DNA from: Komagataeibacter sp. FNDCR2
GTDB taxonomy: Bacteria > Pseudomonadota > Alphaproteobacteria > Acetobacterales > Acetobacteraceae
NCBI RefSeq assembly: GCF_021295395.1
Contig: NZ_JAIWOU010000001.1
Location: forward strand, 1,119,001-1,183,000
Direction: 5' to 3'
Length of the DNA: 64,000 nt
The stretch's first letter is position 1. Each line of letters opens with the position of its first letter. The notes under the pieces are model-generated. The model had not been told where the DNA came from. It did no database searches and was given only the letters and a program-made list of their open reading frames with translations. This document shows positions 56,177 to 64,000 of the stretch, piece after piece. Made by a program: the position numbers and the translations under genes.

Positions 56177-56830
56177 CTATCTGGTGCCGAACAGGCGGTC
56201 GCCCGCATCGCCCAGGCCGGGGCGGATATAGCCATGTTCATCCAGCCCGCGATCGATGGCGCAGGTCACGATCCGCACATCGGGGTGCGCCTTGCGCAGG
56301 CAGGCCACGCCCTCGGGCGCGGCAAGCAGGCAGACGAAGACCAGATGACCGCAGCCCGCCTGCTTGAGCCGGTCAATGGCCGCGACCGCGCTGTGCCCCG
56401 TCGCCAGCATGGGATCGACCACAAGGCAGACACGGTTATCCAGCTCATCGGGCAGCTTGAGGTAATATTCAACCGGCTCCAGCGTTTCGGGGTCGCGGTA
56501 CAGCCCGACATACCCCACGCGCGCCGAGGGTACCAGATCCAGCAACCCGTCCAGAATCCCGTTCCCCGCCCGCAGGATGGAAATCAGGCACAGTTTCTTG
56601 CCCGCGAGACGGCGGGCCTGCATGTGTTCCAGCGGCGTGTCGATCTCCACCGTTTCCAGCGGCAGGTCACGCATGGCCTCATAACCGATCAGCAGGCTCA
56701 GCTCCCGCGCAAGATGGCGGAACACGCCTGTCGGGGTCTCACGCTCGCGCATGAGGGTCAGCTTGTGCTGGACCAGCGGGTGGGTGACGACAACAACACC
56801 ATCGTCATGCACGCTTGCGGGTTCGGTCAT
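56177..56830 (-). CDS. upp: Uracil phosphoribosyltransferase
   Basis: Upp salvages uracil to UMP with PRPP. The 217-residue protein contains [13 protein letters not shown] at the N-terminus, [11 protein letters not shown], the PRPP-binding [17 protein letters not shown] and a C-terminal [20 protein letters not shown]. It is convergent with ilvA across 30 bases, and 33 bases downstream of msrB on the same strand. Confidence 0.95.
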   Translation of the reverse strand: MTEPASVHDDGVVVVTHPLVQHKLTLMRERETPTGVFRHLARELSLLIGYEAMRDLPLETVEIDTPLEHMQARRLAGKKLCLISILRAGNGILDGLLDLVPSARVGYVGLYRDPETLEPVEYYLKLPDELDNRVCLVVDPMLATGHSAVAAIDRLKQAGCGHLVFVCLLAAPEGVACLRKAHPDVRIVTCAIDRGLDEHGYIRPGLGDAGDRLFGTR

Positions 56831-56863
56831 ATCGGTTCCTTGTCCTGGTAGGGAATACGGCGT

Positions 56864-57280
56864 TCAGCTTCCGCCATCGCGGGGGACGAAGCGCAGGGCC
56901 AGCCCGTTCATGCAGTAGCGCAGGCCGGTGGGGGGCGGCCCGTCGGGAAAGACATGGCCCAGATGGCCGTTGCACTGCGCGCAATGGACCTCCGTGCGGG
57001 TCATGCCATGGCTTGTGTCGGTCGTGGTGCCCAGCGCGCCGGGTATGGCATCGAAAAACGAAGGCCAGCCGCTGCCGCTCTCATATTTCGTGCCGGAGCG
57101 GAATAACGACGCGCCGCACCCGGCGCAACGATATTCACCGGCACGCTTTTCATCATTCAGCGGGCTTGAGCCGGGGCGCTCGGTGCCATGTTCGCGCAGG
57201 ATGCGCACCTGTTCCGGGGTCAGGCTGCCGCACTGGGTGGCGCCTGACCGGGTGGCGCCTGTATCGACTGGATCGGACAT
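56864..57280 (-). CDS. msrB: Peptide-methionine (R)-S-oxide reductase
   Basis: MsrB repairs the R-epimer of methionine sulfoxide in proteins. The 138-residue protein has the zinc cysteine pairs in [11 protein letters not shown] and [23 protein letters not shown] near the substrate pocket, and catalytic cysteine in [12 protein letters not shown] close to the end. It is probably cytoplasmic, since no signal sequence is visible. It is divergent from gpmI with 89 bases between. Confidence 0.95.
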   Translation of the reverse strand: MSDPVDTGATRSGATQCGSLTPEQVRILREHGTERPGSSPLNDEKRAGEYRCAGCGASLFRSGTKYESGSGWPSFFDAIPGALGTTTDTSHGMTRTEVHCAQCNGHLGHVFPDGPPPTGLRYCMNGLALRFVPRDGGS

Positions 57281-57340
57281 GGATATTTTTCCTCCGTCAC
57301 ACGTGCATTTTACGCTGACCGCTTTTAGGGCATCATGCCA

Positions 57341-57348
57341 TATAAAAT
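57341..57348 (+). promoter_or_regulatory. AT-rich -10 candidate for gpmI
   Basis: TATAAAAT-like sequence (57341-57348) stands out in the GC-rich msrB-gpmI gap, 22 bases before the gpmI ATG and just ahead of a GGGAGA ribosome site. A CTGACC at 57315-57320 is a possible -35 element but the spacing (20 bases) is long. Confidence 0.35.
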
Positions 57349-57369
57349 AAAACAGGGAGATCCTACCCC

Positions 57370-58923
57370 ATGAGCGACCATGAAACAGTGAACAAGGCGC
57401 GCCGCCCCGTGATGCTGGCGGTGCTGGATGGCTTTGGCTGGCGGGAAGACCCGTCCGACAATGCCGTGCGCGACGCCGATACGCCAGCCTTCGACCGGCT
57501 GTGGCGTTCGGGGCCGCACGCCTTTCTCAAAACCTGTGGGGAGGATGTCGGCCTGCCGCAAGGGCAGATGGGCAATTCGGAGGTCGGTCATCTCAATATC
57601 GGCGCGGGCCGGGTGGTCATGCAGGAACTGCCGCGCATTTCCACCGCGCTGCGGGATGGCTCGGTCGCGCGCAGCACGGTGATGGCGGACTTCATCGCCG
57701 CGCTGAAGGCCAGCGGGGGCACCTGTCACCTCATGGGTCTCGTCTCCCCCGGCGGGGTGCATGCCCATCAGGATCATGCCGTGGCCCTGGCCCATATCCT
57801 GCGCACGGCCGGCATTCCCGTCACCTTCCATATCTTTACCGATGGGCGCGACACCGCCCCGCAATCCGGGCACGGCTATGTCAGCCAGCTTCTTTCCGCC
57901 CTGCCCGAGGGGGTGAGGATCGGCACGGTTTCGGGTCGCTATTACGCCATGGACCGCGACCGCCGGTGGGACCGGGTGGAGAAGACCTATAACGCCATCG
58001 TCGCCGGTCAGGGCGAACAGGCGGGCGATGCGCTGCATGTGCTGGACAAGGCTTATGCCGCCGGGATCACGGACGAATTCATCGTGCCCACCGTGATTGG
58101 TGAATATGGCGGCATGCATGATGGTGATGGCGTGTTGAGCTTCAACTTCCGCGCCGACCGGATCCGCCAGTTGCTCGATGCGCTACTTGAGCCGGAATTC
58201 GATGGCTTCACCCGCATCCGGCTCGTCAGGTTCGCCGCCGTCATGGGCATGACACGCTATAGCGACCGGCTGGCCGAACGGATCACGGTGCTGTTCCCGC
58301 CCGAGGAACTGCATGACCTACTGGGCGATGTGGTCAGCGCCGCCGGGCTGAAGCAGATCCGCATGGCGGAGACCGAGAAATATCCGCACGTCACCTATTT
58401 CCTCAATGGCGGGCGCGAACGCCAGCTCCCCGGCGAGGACCGGGCCATGATCCCGTCCCCCAAGGTCGCGACCTACGACCTGCAACCCGAAATGTCGGCC
58501 CCCGAACTGACCCAGCGCGCGGTGGAAGCCATTGACAGTGGCAAATACGACCTGATCGTACTGAACTTCGCCAATGCGGACATGGTGGGCCATACCGGCG
58601 TGCTGCCTGCCGCGATCAAGGCTGTCGAGGCGGTGGATCGCGGCCTGGGCCGGATCGCGGACGCCATTGAGCGCGCGGGCGGCGTGCTGCTGGTCACCGC
58701 CGACCACGGCAACGCGGAAACCATGTTCGACCCGCAGACCAACGGCCCGCATACCGCCCACACGCTCAACGTGGTGCCCGTGGTGCTGAGCGGGGTCGGG
58801 AATGTCAGCCTGCATGACGGCCGGCTGGCCGACATCGCGCCGACCCTGCTGCAGATCATGGGCCTGCCCCAGCCCGCGGCCATGACCGGACATTCCCTTA
58901 TCGACGGGTCCACGCCATCCTGA
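57370..58923 (+). CDS. gpmI: 2,3-bisphosphoglycerate-independent phosphoglycerate mutase
   Basis: This Mn-dependent glycolytic enzyme interconverts 3- and 2-phosphoglycerate. The 517-residue protein of the alkaline phosphatase superfamily starts with the metal motif [10 protein letters not shown]. The phospho-serine lies in [14 protein letters not shown]. The phosphotransferase insert includes [12 protein letters not shown], and the C-terminal metal residues are in [12 protein letters not shown] and [15 protein letters not shown] precedes the ATG. The EnvC-like and ctpA genes follow on the same strand. Confidence 0.96.
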   Translation: MSDHETVNKARRPVMLAVLDGFGWREDPSDNAVRDADTPAFDRLWRSGPHAFLKTCGEDVGLPQGQMGNSEVGHLNIGAGRVVMQELPRISTALRDGSVARSTVMADFIAALKASGGTCHLMGLVSPGGVHAHQDHAVALAHILRTAGIPVTFHIFTDGRDTAPQSGHGYVSQLLSALPEGVRIGTVSGRYYAMDRDRRWDRVEKTYNAIVAGQGEQAGDALHVLDKAYAAGITDEFIVPTVIGEYGGMHDGDGVLSFNFRADRIRQLLDALLEPEFDGFTRIRLVRFAAVMGMTRYSDRLAERITVLFPPEELHDLLGDVVSAAGLKQIRMAETEKYPHVTYFLNGGRERQLPGEDRAMIPSPKVATYDLQPEMSAPELTQRAVEAIDSGKYDLIVLNFANADMVGHTGVLPAAIKAVEAVDRGLGRIADAIERAGGVLLVTADHGNAETMFDPQTNGPHTAHTLNVVPVVLSGVGNVSLHDGRLADIAPTLLQIMGLPQPAAMTGHSLIDGSTPS

Positions 58924-58941
58924 CAGCACGCCCGAACCACC

Positions 58942-58964
58942 GGGCGGGCGCGCGGGCGGGCGGG
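58942..58964 (+). other. G-quadruplex motif at the envC-like translation start
   Basis: Five GGG tracts occur in 23 bases (58942-58944, 58946-58948, 58954-58956, 58958-58960, 58962-58964) with spacers of 1, 5, 1 and 1 bases, on the coding strand and ending three bases before the GTG start. This fits the usual G-quadruplex pattern and could affect translation. It may simply reflect high GC content. Confidence 0.5.
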
Positions 58965-58967
58965 CCT

Positions 58968-60254
58968 GTGCTCCCATGGTGCCTGGCATTTCTGGCATGG
59001 GGGCCGGTGGCCCATGCCCAGGCCCCGGATCCCGCGCCTGTCCACCATCACGCCATGACGGATGAGAGGCACATCCGCCAGCAGCTCGAGGCCGCCCGCA
59101 CCGCGCATGAAAACCTGCTGGCGCGCGAGCAGCAGCAGGCCCGTGATCTGGCCGAGCGTCGCAAGGTGGAACAGGCCGCGCGCGAGCAGGCCCGCCTTGA
59201 CGCGGAAAAGGCCGCCGCCCTGTCCGCCGCCACGGTGGACGCCACGGCCCGCCTGCAACGCACCGAGCAGCAGGCCGCCGACCTGGACAGCCGAATTGCC
59301 GACCTGCATACCGAACAGGCCGCCCTGCGCCCCCAACTGGCGCGCGAGGTCGCCCGCCTGTCCCCCCTGCTGCCGCTGGCCGAACGCCTGTCGCTTTACC
59401 CGGCGGATACGTTGCTGGCCGTTCCCCTGCCCGCCGACCGCGCGGTGACGGGGCTGCTGGTCGTGCATGGCATGATGGCCGACATCGCCAGCCAGACCCG
59501 CATCATCCATGACCGCCGCGCGCGCCTGCTCCAGCTTGATGACGAACTGGCCCAGCAGCAGCAGCAGATGCGCCATGTGGTGAACGAACGCGAAAGCCAG
59601 CGCGATACGGTCAACCGCGCCGCCCATGCGGCACTTGAGGCCCAGCAGCGCTCCAACGCCGCCGCCGCCAGCGCCACGCAGGCCGTGGAGGACGCGGCCC
59701 GCCGCGCGTCGAGCGTGCAGGACGCCATCACCCGCATCGAGGAAACCGAACAGCAGGCGGAAAAAAACCTGGAGGAAGCGGCCCGTGCCGCCGAACGCGC
59801 GCATAACATGCGCGAAGCCACCGCCGCCCGCCGCCAGGCGCAGGAAATGGCGACAGGCGCCGGCCCCGGCATTACACCCGCCAACAGCAGCGCGGGCGCT
59901 CCGGTGGCGGGCACGGTGCTGACCACATGGGGCCAGCAGACCGAAAGCGGGGCCGCGACGGGGCTGACCTACGCCCCGCCCTCACGCGCCAGCGTGCGCG
60001 CGCCATGCACGGGACGTATTGATTTTGCCGGCCCGTTTCGCACATACGGACAGATGATGATCCTTGATTGCGGCAAACATTACCGCTTCGTGCTGGCGGG
60101 CCTGGGTGAAATCGCGGTCGCGGCGGGCCAGCAGGTCAGCCACGGCGCGGCGGTGGGCCAGATGCCGCAATGGACAGGCGGGGGCAGCAGGCCGACGCTG
60201 TTCGTGCAGTTGCGCCACGGCGGCAGCGCCGTCAATCCGACCCCCTATCTCTAG
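58968..60254 (+). CDS. EnvC-like murein hydrolase activator (coiled coil plus degenerate LytM domain)
   Basis: The 428-residue protein has a signal sequence (WCLAFLAWGPVAHAQA), a long Ala/Gln/Glu-rich coiled coil at about residues 30-285 and a C-terminal peptidase M23/LytM-like domain at about 325-428. The histidine and aspartate residues of active M23 enzymes are not in place (ILDCGKHYRFVLAGL, RPTLFVQLRHGG), as in EnvC, which activates amidases instead of cutting peptidoglycan itself. FtsEX, encoded earlier in this window, is the known controller of EnvC. The start is GTG 58968; an upstream CTG at 58920 is also in frame. ctpA follows 148 bases later. Confidence 0.86.
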   Translation: MLPWCLAFLAWGPVAHAQAPDPAPVHHHAMTDERHIRQQLEAARTAHENLLAREQQQARDLAERRKVEQAAREQARLDAEKAAALSAATVDATARLQRTEQQAADLDSRIADLHTEQAALRPQLAREVARLSPLLPLAERLSLYPADTLLAVPLPADRAVTGLLVVHGMMADIASQTRIIHDRRARLLQLDDELAQQQQQMRHVVNERESQRDTVNRAAHAALEAQQRSNAAAASATQAVEDAARRASSVQDAITRIEETEQQAEKNLEEAARAAERAHNMREATAARRQAQEMATGAGPGITPANSSAGAPVAGTVLTTWGQQTESGAATGLTYAPPSRASVRAPCTGRIDFAGPFRTYGQMMILDCGKHYRFVLAGLGEIAVAAGQQVSHGAAVGQMPQWTGGGSRPTLFVQLRHGGSAVNPTPYL

Positions 60255-60402
60255 ATGTGGCGCGAGACGGTTTTATCCCCATGCAAGTTCGGTATATGCT
60301 GCCAGCCCGTGACGGATGGGGCGGACCACGCTACAACGCAACGCGAAGAATACATGCAGGCCAGCCGGACCAGGTCGGCGGGCATCCAGGAGACAACGAC
60401 GC

Positions 60403-62019
60403 ATGAAGTTCCGTAATGGCTTGCTGATCGGTTGCGCCTTTCTTGCAGGGCTCGCGGCGGCCCCGCAGATCGCTCACTACTCGGCAGGCAGGGGGGGAGC
60501 ATTCGCCCCCATGGCCCATGCGGCGGATATTGTCCCCAAGGATGACAACACCCCGCGCGAGATCGAACAGCTCATGTTCCTGTTCGGCTATGTGCTGGAA
60601 AAGGTGAAGGCCAATTATGTCGAGCCCGTATCGACCCGTGACCTGATCACCAATTCCCTCAATGGCATGCTGAGCGGTCTGGACCCGCACAGTTCGTACA
60701 TGACGGAAAAGCAGTTCTCCGACCTGCAGGTCCAGACCAAGGGCTCGTTCGGCGGGCTGGGGCTGGAAGTACAGGGCGAGGACGGGCATGTCCGCGTGGT
60801 CTCGCCCATCGACGACACCCCGGCCGCGCGCGCGGGAATCAAGCCCGGTGACTTCATTGTCGCGATCGACGGCAAGAACATCGACGGCCAGCCGCTGGAC
60901 CAGGTGGTCACGCGCATGCGCGGCAAGCCCGATACCCGCATCACGCTGACGCTGATCCGTGAAAAAACGCCCAAGCCCGTTATCGTAACGCTGACGCGCG
61001 CGATCATTCCGCTCCAGGTGATCAAATCTTCGCTGTACGACACCATCGGCTATATCCGAATCGCGCAGTTCAACGAAGAAACGCAGTCCGGCCTGCTCTC
61101 CGCCTACAAGAAGCTGCAGGCCCAGACCCATAACAGGATGGCGGGCCTGATCATCGACCTGCGCTCCGATCCGGGCGGGCTGCTGACACAGGCCATCGAT
61201 GTCGGTTCGGACTTCATCCGCAGTGGTGAAATCGTCTCCACCCGCGCGCGCCACCCGCAGGACAGCCAGCGATGGGACGCCCATAATACCGACATCACCG
61301 GCGGCTTACCCGTTGTGGTACTGATCAATGGCGGCTCCGCCTCCGCCAGCGAGATCGTGGCCGGTGCGCTCCAGGACCACCAGCGCGCCGTACTGCTGGG
61401 GGAAAAGACCTTTGGCAAGGGGTCGGTGCAGACCATCCTGCCCATCCCGGGCGAAGGCGCGATCCGCCTGACCACGGCGCGCTACTATACGCCGTCGGGC
61501 CGCTCCATCCAGGGGCTGGGCATCGTGCCAGACATTACCGTGCGCGAAGCGCGTGATGACCCCGCCTACAGCATTCATGAAGCCGACCTGGCCCATATCA
61601 TCAAGAACCGGGGCGGCAACACGGCACAGCCGCCGTCGCGCACCGATCTGCCCGCCATAGCGAAGTCCATTCCCGCCCAGCCGCCCGCGAACTGGCCGGA
61701 ATTCGACCCGCAGAAGCCCACAACCGATTTCCAGTTGCAAGAAGGGCTGAAGGTCGTGCGCGCGATGGCGGGCCTGCCCGTTGCGGCCGAGCCGCCCGCA
61801 CCAACAGAGAAGACGCCTCCGGCCCCCGTCACCGCCGCCACGACGCCCACGCCGCCCAAGGCGGCCGAGCCCCCCACCCCGTCCATCCCGGCGGAAAAGC
61901 AGGCCGCGCCCGAAAGCCCACCGGCCGCGCCCGCACCGGCCACTCCCGCACCGGCCACATCCGCGCCCCCTGCCCCCGCGGCGCCTGCGGTACCCGCCAC
62001 CCCACCGGCCCAGCCCTGA
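60403..62019 (+). CDS. ctpA: Carboxyl-terminal processing protease (S41 family)
   Basis: This periplasmic serine protease is of the CtpA/Prc type. The 538-residue protein has an N-terminal signal or anchor (residues about 5-25), a helical region, a PDZ domain at about 105-185 (GSFGGLGLEVQGEDGHV), and the S41 domain with NGGSASASEIVAGAL (serine at 312-316) and GEKTFGKGSVQT (lysine). The last 75 residues are a Pro/Ala-rich low-complexity tail. AGGAGA precedes the ATG at 60403, which is preferred over a start 29 codons upstream. Placement after the EnvC-like gene is common in proteobacteria and fits envelope remodelling. Confidence 0.93.
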   Translation: MKFRNGLLIGCAFLAGLAAAPQIAHYSAGRGGAFAPMAHAADIVPKDDNTPREIEQLMFLFGYVLEKVKANYVEPVSTRDLITNSLNGMLSGLDPHSSYMTEKQFSDLQVQTKGSFGGLGLEVQGEDGHVRVVSPIDDTPAARAGIKPGDFIVAIDGKNIDGQPLDQVVTRMRGKPDTRITLTLIREKTPKPVIVTLTRAIIPLQVIKSSLYDTIGYIRIAQFNEETQSGLLSAYKKLQAQTHNRMAGLIIDLRSDPGGLLTQAIDVGSDFIRSGEIVSTRARHPQDSQRWDAHNTDITGGLPVVVLINGGSASASEIVAGALQDHQRAVLLGEKTFGKGSVQTILPIPGEGAIRLTTARYYTPSGRSIQGLGIVPDITVREARDDPAYSIHEADLAHIIKNRGGNTAQPPSRTDLPAIAKSIPAQPPANWPEFDPQKPTTDFQLQEGLKVVRAMAGLPVAAEPPAPTEKTPPAPVTAATTPTPPKAAEPPTPSIPAEKQAAPESPPAAPAPATPAPATSAPPAPAAPAVPATPPAQP

Positions 62020-62039
62020 CCCCACGGAACCCCGCGCGC

Positions 62040-62543
62040 ATGACCGACCAGCCCGCCCTTCCCTATCGCCCCAATGTCGGGGCGCTCCTGTTCAACCGGC
62101 AGGGCATGGTGCTGGTCGCGCGCCGCACGGACATGCCCGGCGCGGGCGGCCCGCCGGACCAGGGCGTGTGGCAATGCCCACAGGGCGGCATTGATGAAGG
62201 GGAAACGCCCGAAACCGCTGTTCTACGCGAACTGGGTGAAGAAATCGGGACCGATGCCGCGCAGATCATCGCCGCCTACCCGCAATGGCTCAGCTACGAC
62301 CTGCCTGCCCACCTGATTGGCAGGGCGCTGGGCGGGCGCTATCGCGGGCAGCGGCAGCAGTGGTTCGCCCTGCGCTTTACCGGGCAGGATACGGATATCC
62401 GGCTGGATACGCACCAGCCAGCCGAATTCGACCTGTGGAAATGGGTCGGCCTGGCGCAGCTTCCGCTGCTCAATGTCGGGATAAAGAAAGAAATCTACAC
62501 CACGCTGGCCACTTACTTCGCCCCTTACGCCACGGCGGCCTGA
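62040..62543 (+). CDS. rppH: RNA pyrophosphohydrolase
   Basis: RppH removes pyrophosphate from the 5' end of triphosphorylated RNA and so triggers decay. In alphaproteobacteria this family also covers dinucleoside polyphosphate hydrolases. The 167-residue protein begins YRPNVGALLFNRQG. It has the Nudix box starting GGIDEGETPETAVLRELGEE and the typical WLSYDLP and RGQRQQWFALRF. It lies 20 bases after ctpA. Its last 19 bases overlap the convergent Nudix gene. Confidence 0.93.
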   Translation: MTDQPALPYRPNVGALLFNRQGMVLVARRTDMPGAGGPPDQGVWQCPQGGIDEGETPETAVLRELGEEIGTDAAQIIAAYPQWLSYDLPAHLIGRALGGRYRGQRQQWFALRFTGQDTDIRLDTHQPAEFDLWKWVGLAQLPLLNVGIKKEIYTTLATYFAPYATAA

Positions 62544-62947
62544 GGCGGCATAAGCCCCGCCGCCACAAGGGCGGTGAGCGTGCGGCCCCGCAGCAGGGGG
62601 GCCAGCGTCAGCACGGGCAGGTCAGCCACCGTAAGCCAGCGCAGTTCGGCAATTTCGGCCGCCGCGACGGGCGTGCCGGTCAACCGGGCCACCCAGATGC
62701 GGGCCTGGACGGTATGGCCCGGCTCATTGGCGGCGGGCGCCGTGAAATCCCCCGCCAGTTCCGCATCCAGTGTCAGGCCGCAGCCCAGTTCCTCACGTAT
62801 TTCGCGGTGCAGGGCCTGCTGCGGGGTTTCACCCGGCTCGGGCTTGCCGCCGGGCAGCATGAAGGCCGCCGTATTGCGCTTGCGCACGACCAGTACCTGC
62901 TCACGCACGATCACCGCCGCGCAGACAACCGTGATAAGACCCGCCAT
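62525..62947 (-). CDS. Nudix hydrolase (MutT-like)
   Basis: This 140-residue Nudix protein has the box GGKPEPGETPQQALHREIRE (continuing E-E-L-G). It starts MAGLITVVCAAVIVREQ and has ELRWLTVADLPVL near the end. It probably hydrolyses a nucleoside diphosphate derivative; the substrate is unknown. The 3' end overlaps rppH by 19 bases on the other strand, so two Nudix genes of different families lie tail to tail. Confidence 0.9.
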   Translation of the reverse strand: MAGLITVVCAAVIVREQVLVVRKRNTAAFMLPGGKPEPGETPQQALHREIREELGCGLTLDAELAGDFTAPAANEPGHTVQARIWVARLTGTPVAAAEIAELRWLTVADLPVLTLAPLLRGRTLTALVAAGLMPPQAAVA

Positions 62948-62961
62948 ACCCTGTACCTTTG

Positions 62962-64000
62962 CTATTTATGGCCACCCTTGAGGGGTGACATGAGAAAACA
63001 GAAAGGTACGACAAGCAGCGAACCAACACCAAGGATCATGAAGACCTCGTTATAGGCCAGAATGGCGATCTGCCTCTGGAATTCCCTGTACAGCCGCCCC
63101 ACCGCCACGTTGTTGACCGCCGTTTCGGCATATCCCCGCGCAATCGCCACCGCGCGGCTCTGGGCCAGATATTCCCTGAACGGCTGGTGGTAGGGCGTCA
63201 TCCAGTGGACCATCTGGTTCTGGTGCGCCTGGCGTATTTCGGTCACCATCGCCGTCGCACCCGAAATGCTGAGCGAGCCGAGCACGTTACGCGCCATGCT
63301 GAACAGGGCCGAACCATCGGGGTTCAGTTCACGCGGTAATGTGGCATAGGTAATGGTCGAGATCGGCACGAACAGGAAGGCCAGCGTGGCCGTCTGGCTC
63401 ATGCGGAACATTACCAGATGCCGGAAATCAAGCTGCGGCACCAGTTGCGCCGACCAGAACATGCTTGTTCCCATCAGGAAGAAACCGCATGCGATGATAT
63501 AGCGTAGCTGCACGAACTTCATGGAGATGCCGACCAGCGGGATCAGCACGATCACCGCCAGCCCGCCGGGCGAAAGGATCAGCCCCGACAGCGTGGCCGT
63601 ATAGCCCATGACCTGCTGGGAAAACTGCGGCACGATAATGGCGGAGGAATAGAGCAGCGCCCCCACGGCCCCCATGAGCCCGGTGCCCACGGCAAAGTTC
63701 CGGTCCCTGAACACCCGCAGGTCCACCGCCGGATGCTTGCACCGCAGCAGCCAGATGACCGCCCCCCCGATGCCCAGAACCGCGAGGATGGCCATGATCA
63801 CGATAATGCGTGAACCGAACCAGTCCTCGTCCTCGCCCCGGTCGACCGCCACTTCAAGGCAGCCGAAACCGATGGTGATGAGGCCGATGCCGATAAAGTC
63901 GAGCGGCGCGCTCTGCTTGCGGGCCCATGGCGGGTCATCCACCACCATCGAGACCGCGATGGTGGCCAGGATGCCAACCGGCACGTTGATGAAGAATACC
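62962..64000 (-). CDS. DHA2-family MFS drug efflux transporter (N-terminus beyond window)
   Basis: The frame stays open to the right edge, giving the last 345 or so residues of a protein usually about 510 long. VFFINVPVGIL at the edge is the typical end of the first half in EmrB/QacA-type 14-segment exporters. About eight further membrane segments follow. The loop DPPWARKQSAPLDFIGIGL and the late DGSALFSMARNVLGSLSISG are family hallmarks. It would export toxic compounds using the proton gradient. The stop lies 14 bases from the Nudix gene start, which is on the same strand and downstream. Confidence 0.9.
   Translation of the reverse strand, partial: VFFINVPVGILATIAVSMVVDDPPWARKQSAPLDFIGIGLITIGFGCLEVAVDRGEDEDWFGSRIIVIMAILAVLGIGGAVIWLLRCKHPAVDLRVFRDRNFAVGTGLMGAVGALLYSSAIIVPQFSQQVMGYTATLSGLILSPGGLAVIVLIPLVGISMKFVQLRYIIACGFFLMGTSMFWSAQLVPQLDFRHLVMFRMSQTATLAFLFVPISTITYATLPRELNPDGSALFSMARNVLGSLSISGATAMVTEIRQAHQNQMVHWMTPYHQPFREYLAQSRAVAIARGYAETAVNNVAVGRLYREFQRQIAILAYNEVFMILGVGSLLVVPFCFLMSPLKGGHK

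Noticed and set aside
59555-59580. CAG triplet run as a microsatellite
   Set aside because: It is a short run encoding glutamines within the coiled coil of the EnvC-like protein and continues the heptad pattern, so no separate repeat function is suggested.
61780-62019. Pro/Ala-rich repeat at the end of ctpA as a separate element or domain fusion
   Set aside because: It is in frame, low in complexity and without recognisable domain. Disordered tails of this type are common on periplasmic proteins in GC-rich bacteria.

Overview
This is a GC-rich, gene-dense chromosomal window from an alphaproteobacterium. An acetic acid bacterium (Acetobacteraceae, for example Komagataeibacter or Gluconacetobacter) is the likely source. 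That placement is inferred from protein character, the PhaR, LptF/G/D, CheA-REC and NuoL/NuoH-like proteins and codon use; no rRNA or other taxonomic marker is present. Most of the window is core genome with tightly packed operons, many of them joined by ATGA, GTGA, TGATG or TAATG overlaps. I found no tRNA, rRNA, CRISPR array, insertion sequence or phage gene.

Layout. 1-2.3 kb: sufE (cut by the window edge) and hslVU. 2.4-13.7 kb: one minus-strand operon encoding a complete chemosensory signalling array (CheW, CheR-TPR, CheW, MCP, CheA-REC, CheB). It runs directly into two histidine kinases, and there are no flagellar genes. 13.8-17.3 kb: a small membrane protein, ftsE, ftsX, a DUF218 protein and plsC. 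17.3-21.3 kb: phaR, gloB, a methyltransferase, psd and pssA. 21.3-27.5 kb: six minus-strand genes for a complex I/group 4 hydrogenase-like membrane complex. Its large subunit has lost all four Ni-Fe cysteine ligands, while its small subunit keeps its iron-sulfur cysteines. 27.6-34.5 kb: an aldo/keto reductase, holC, pepA, cysQ, a Sua5-type tsaC, a coiled-coil membrane protein and a D-2-hydroxyacid dehydrogenase. 34.6-41.5 kb: the outer-membrane biogenesis operon lptF-lptG-lptD-surA-rsmA. 41.5-49.5 kb (minus strand): cyclopropane fatty acid synthase, rpsF-rpsR-rplI with a clear terminator, a GNAT acetyltransferase, and the macromolecular-synthesis genes yqeY-dnaG-rpoD. 49.6-56.1 kb: carA (with an in-frame N-terminal helix-turn-helix extension, preceded by two identical inverted repeats), carB, greA and ilvA. 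56.2-64 kb: upp, msrB, gpmI, an EnvC-like factor, ctpA, two Nudix genes tail to tail, and a DHA2-family drug exporter cut by the right edge.

The most interesting systems are three. First, the hydrogenase-like complex without a Ni-Fe site (an Ehr-type complex) looks unusually reduced: it has no ferredoxin-like subunit and its antiporter-like subunits are shortened. Second, the Wsp/Che3-like chemosensory pathway appears to signal through a kinase with tandem receivers and a hybrid kinase rather than through a flagellar CheY or a diguanylate cyclase. Third, carA is fused to a DNA-binding domain, with paired GGGAA-N5-TTCCC palindromes just upstream that could be its operators.
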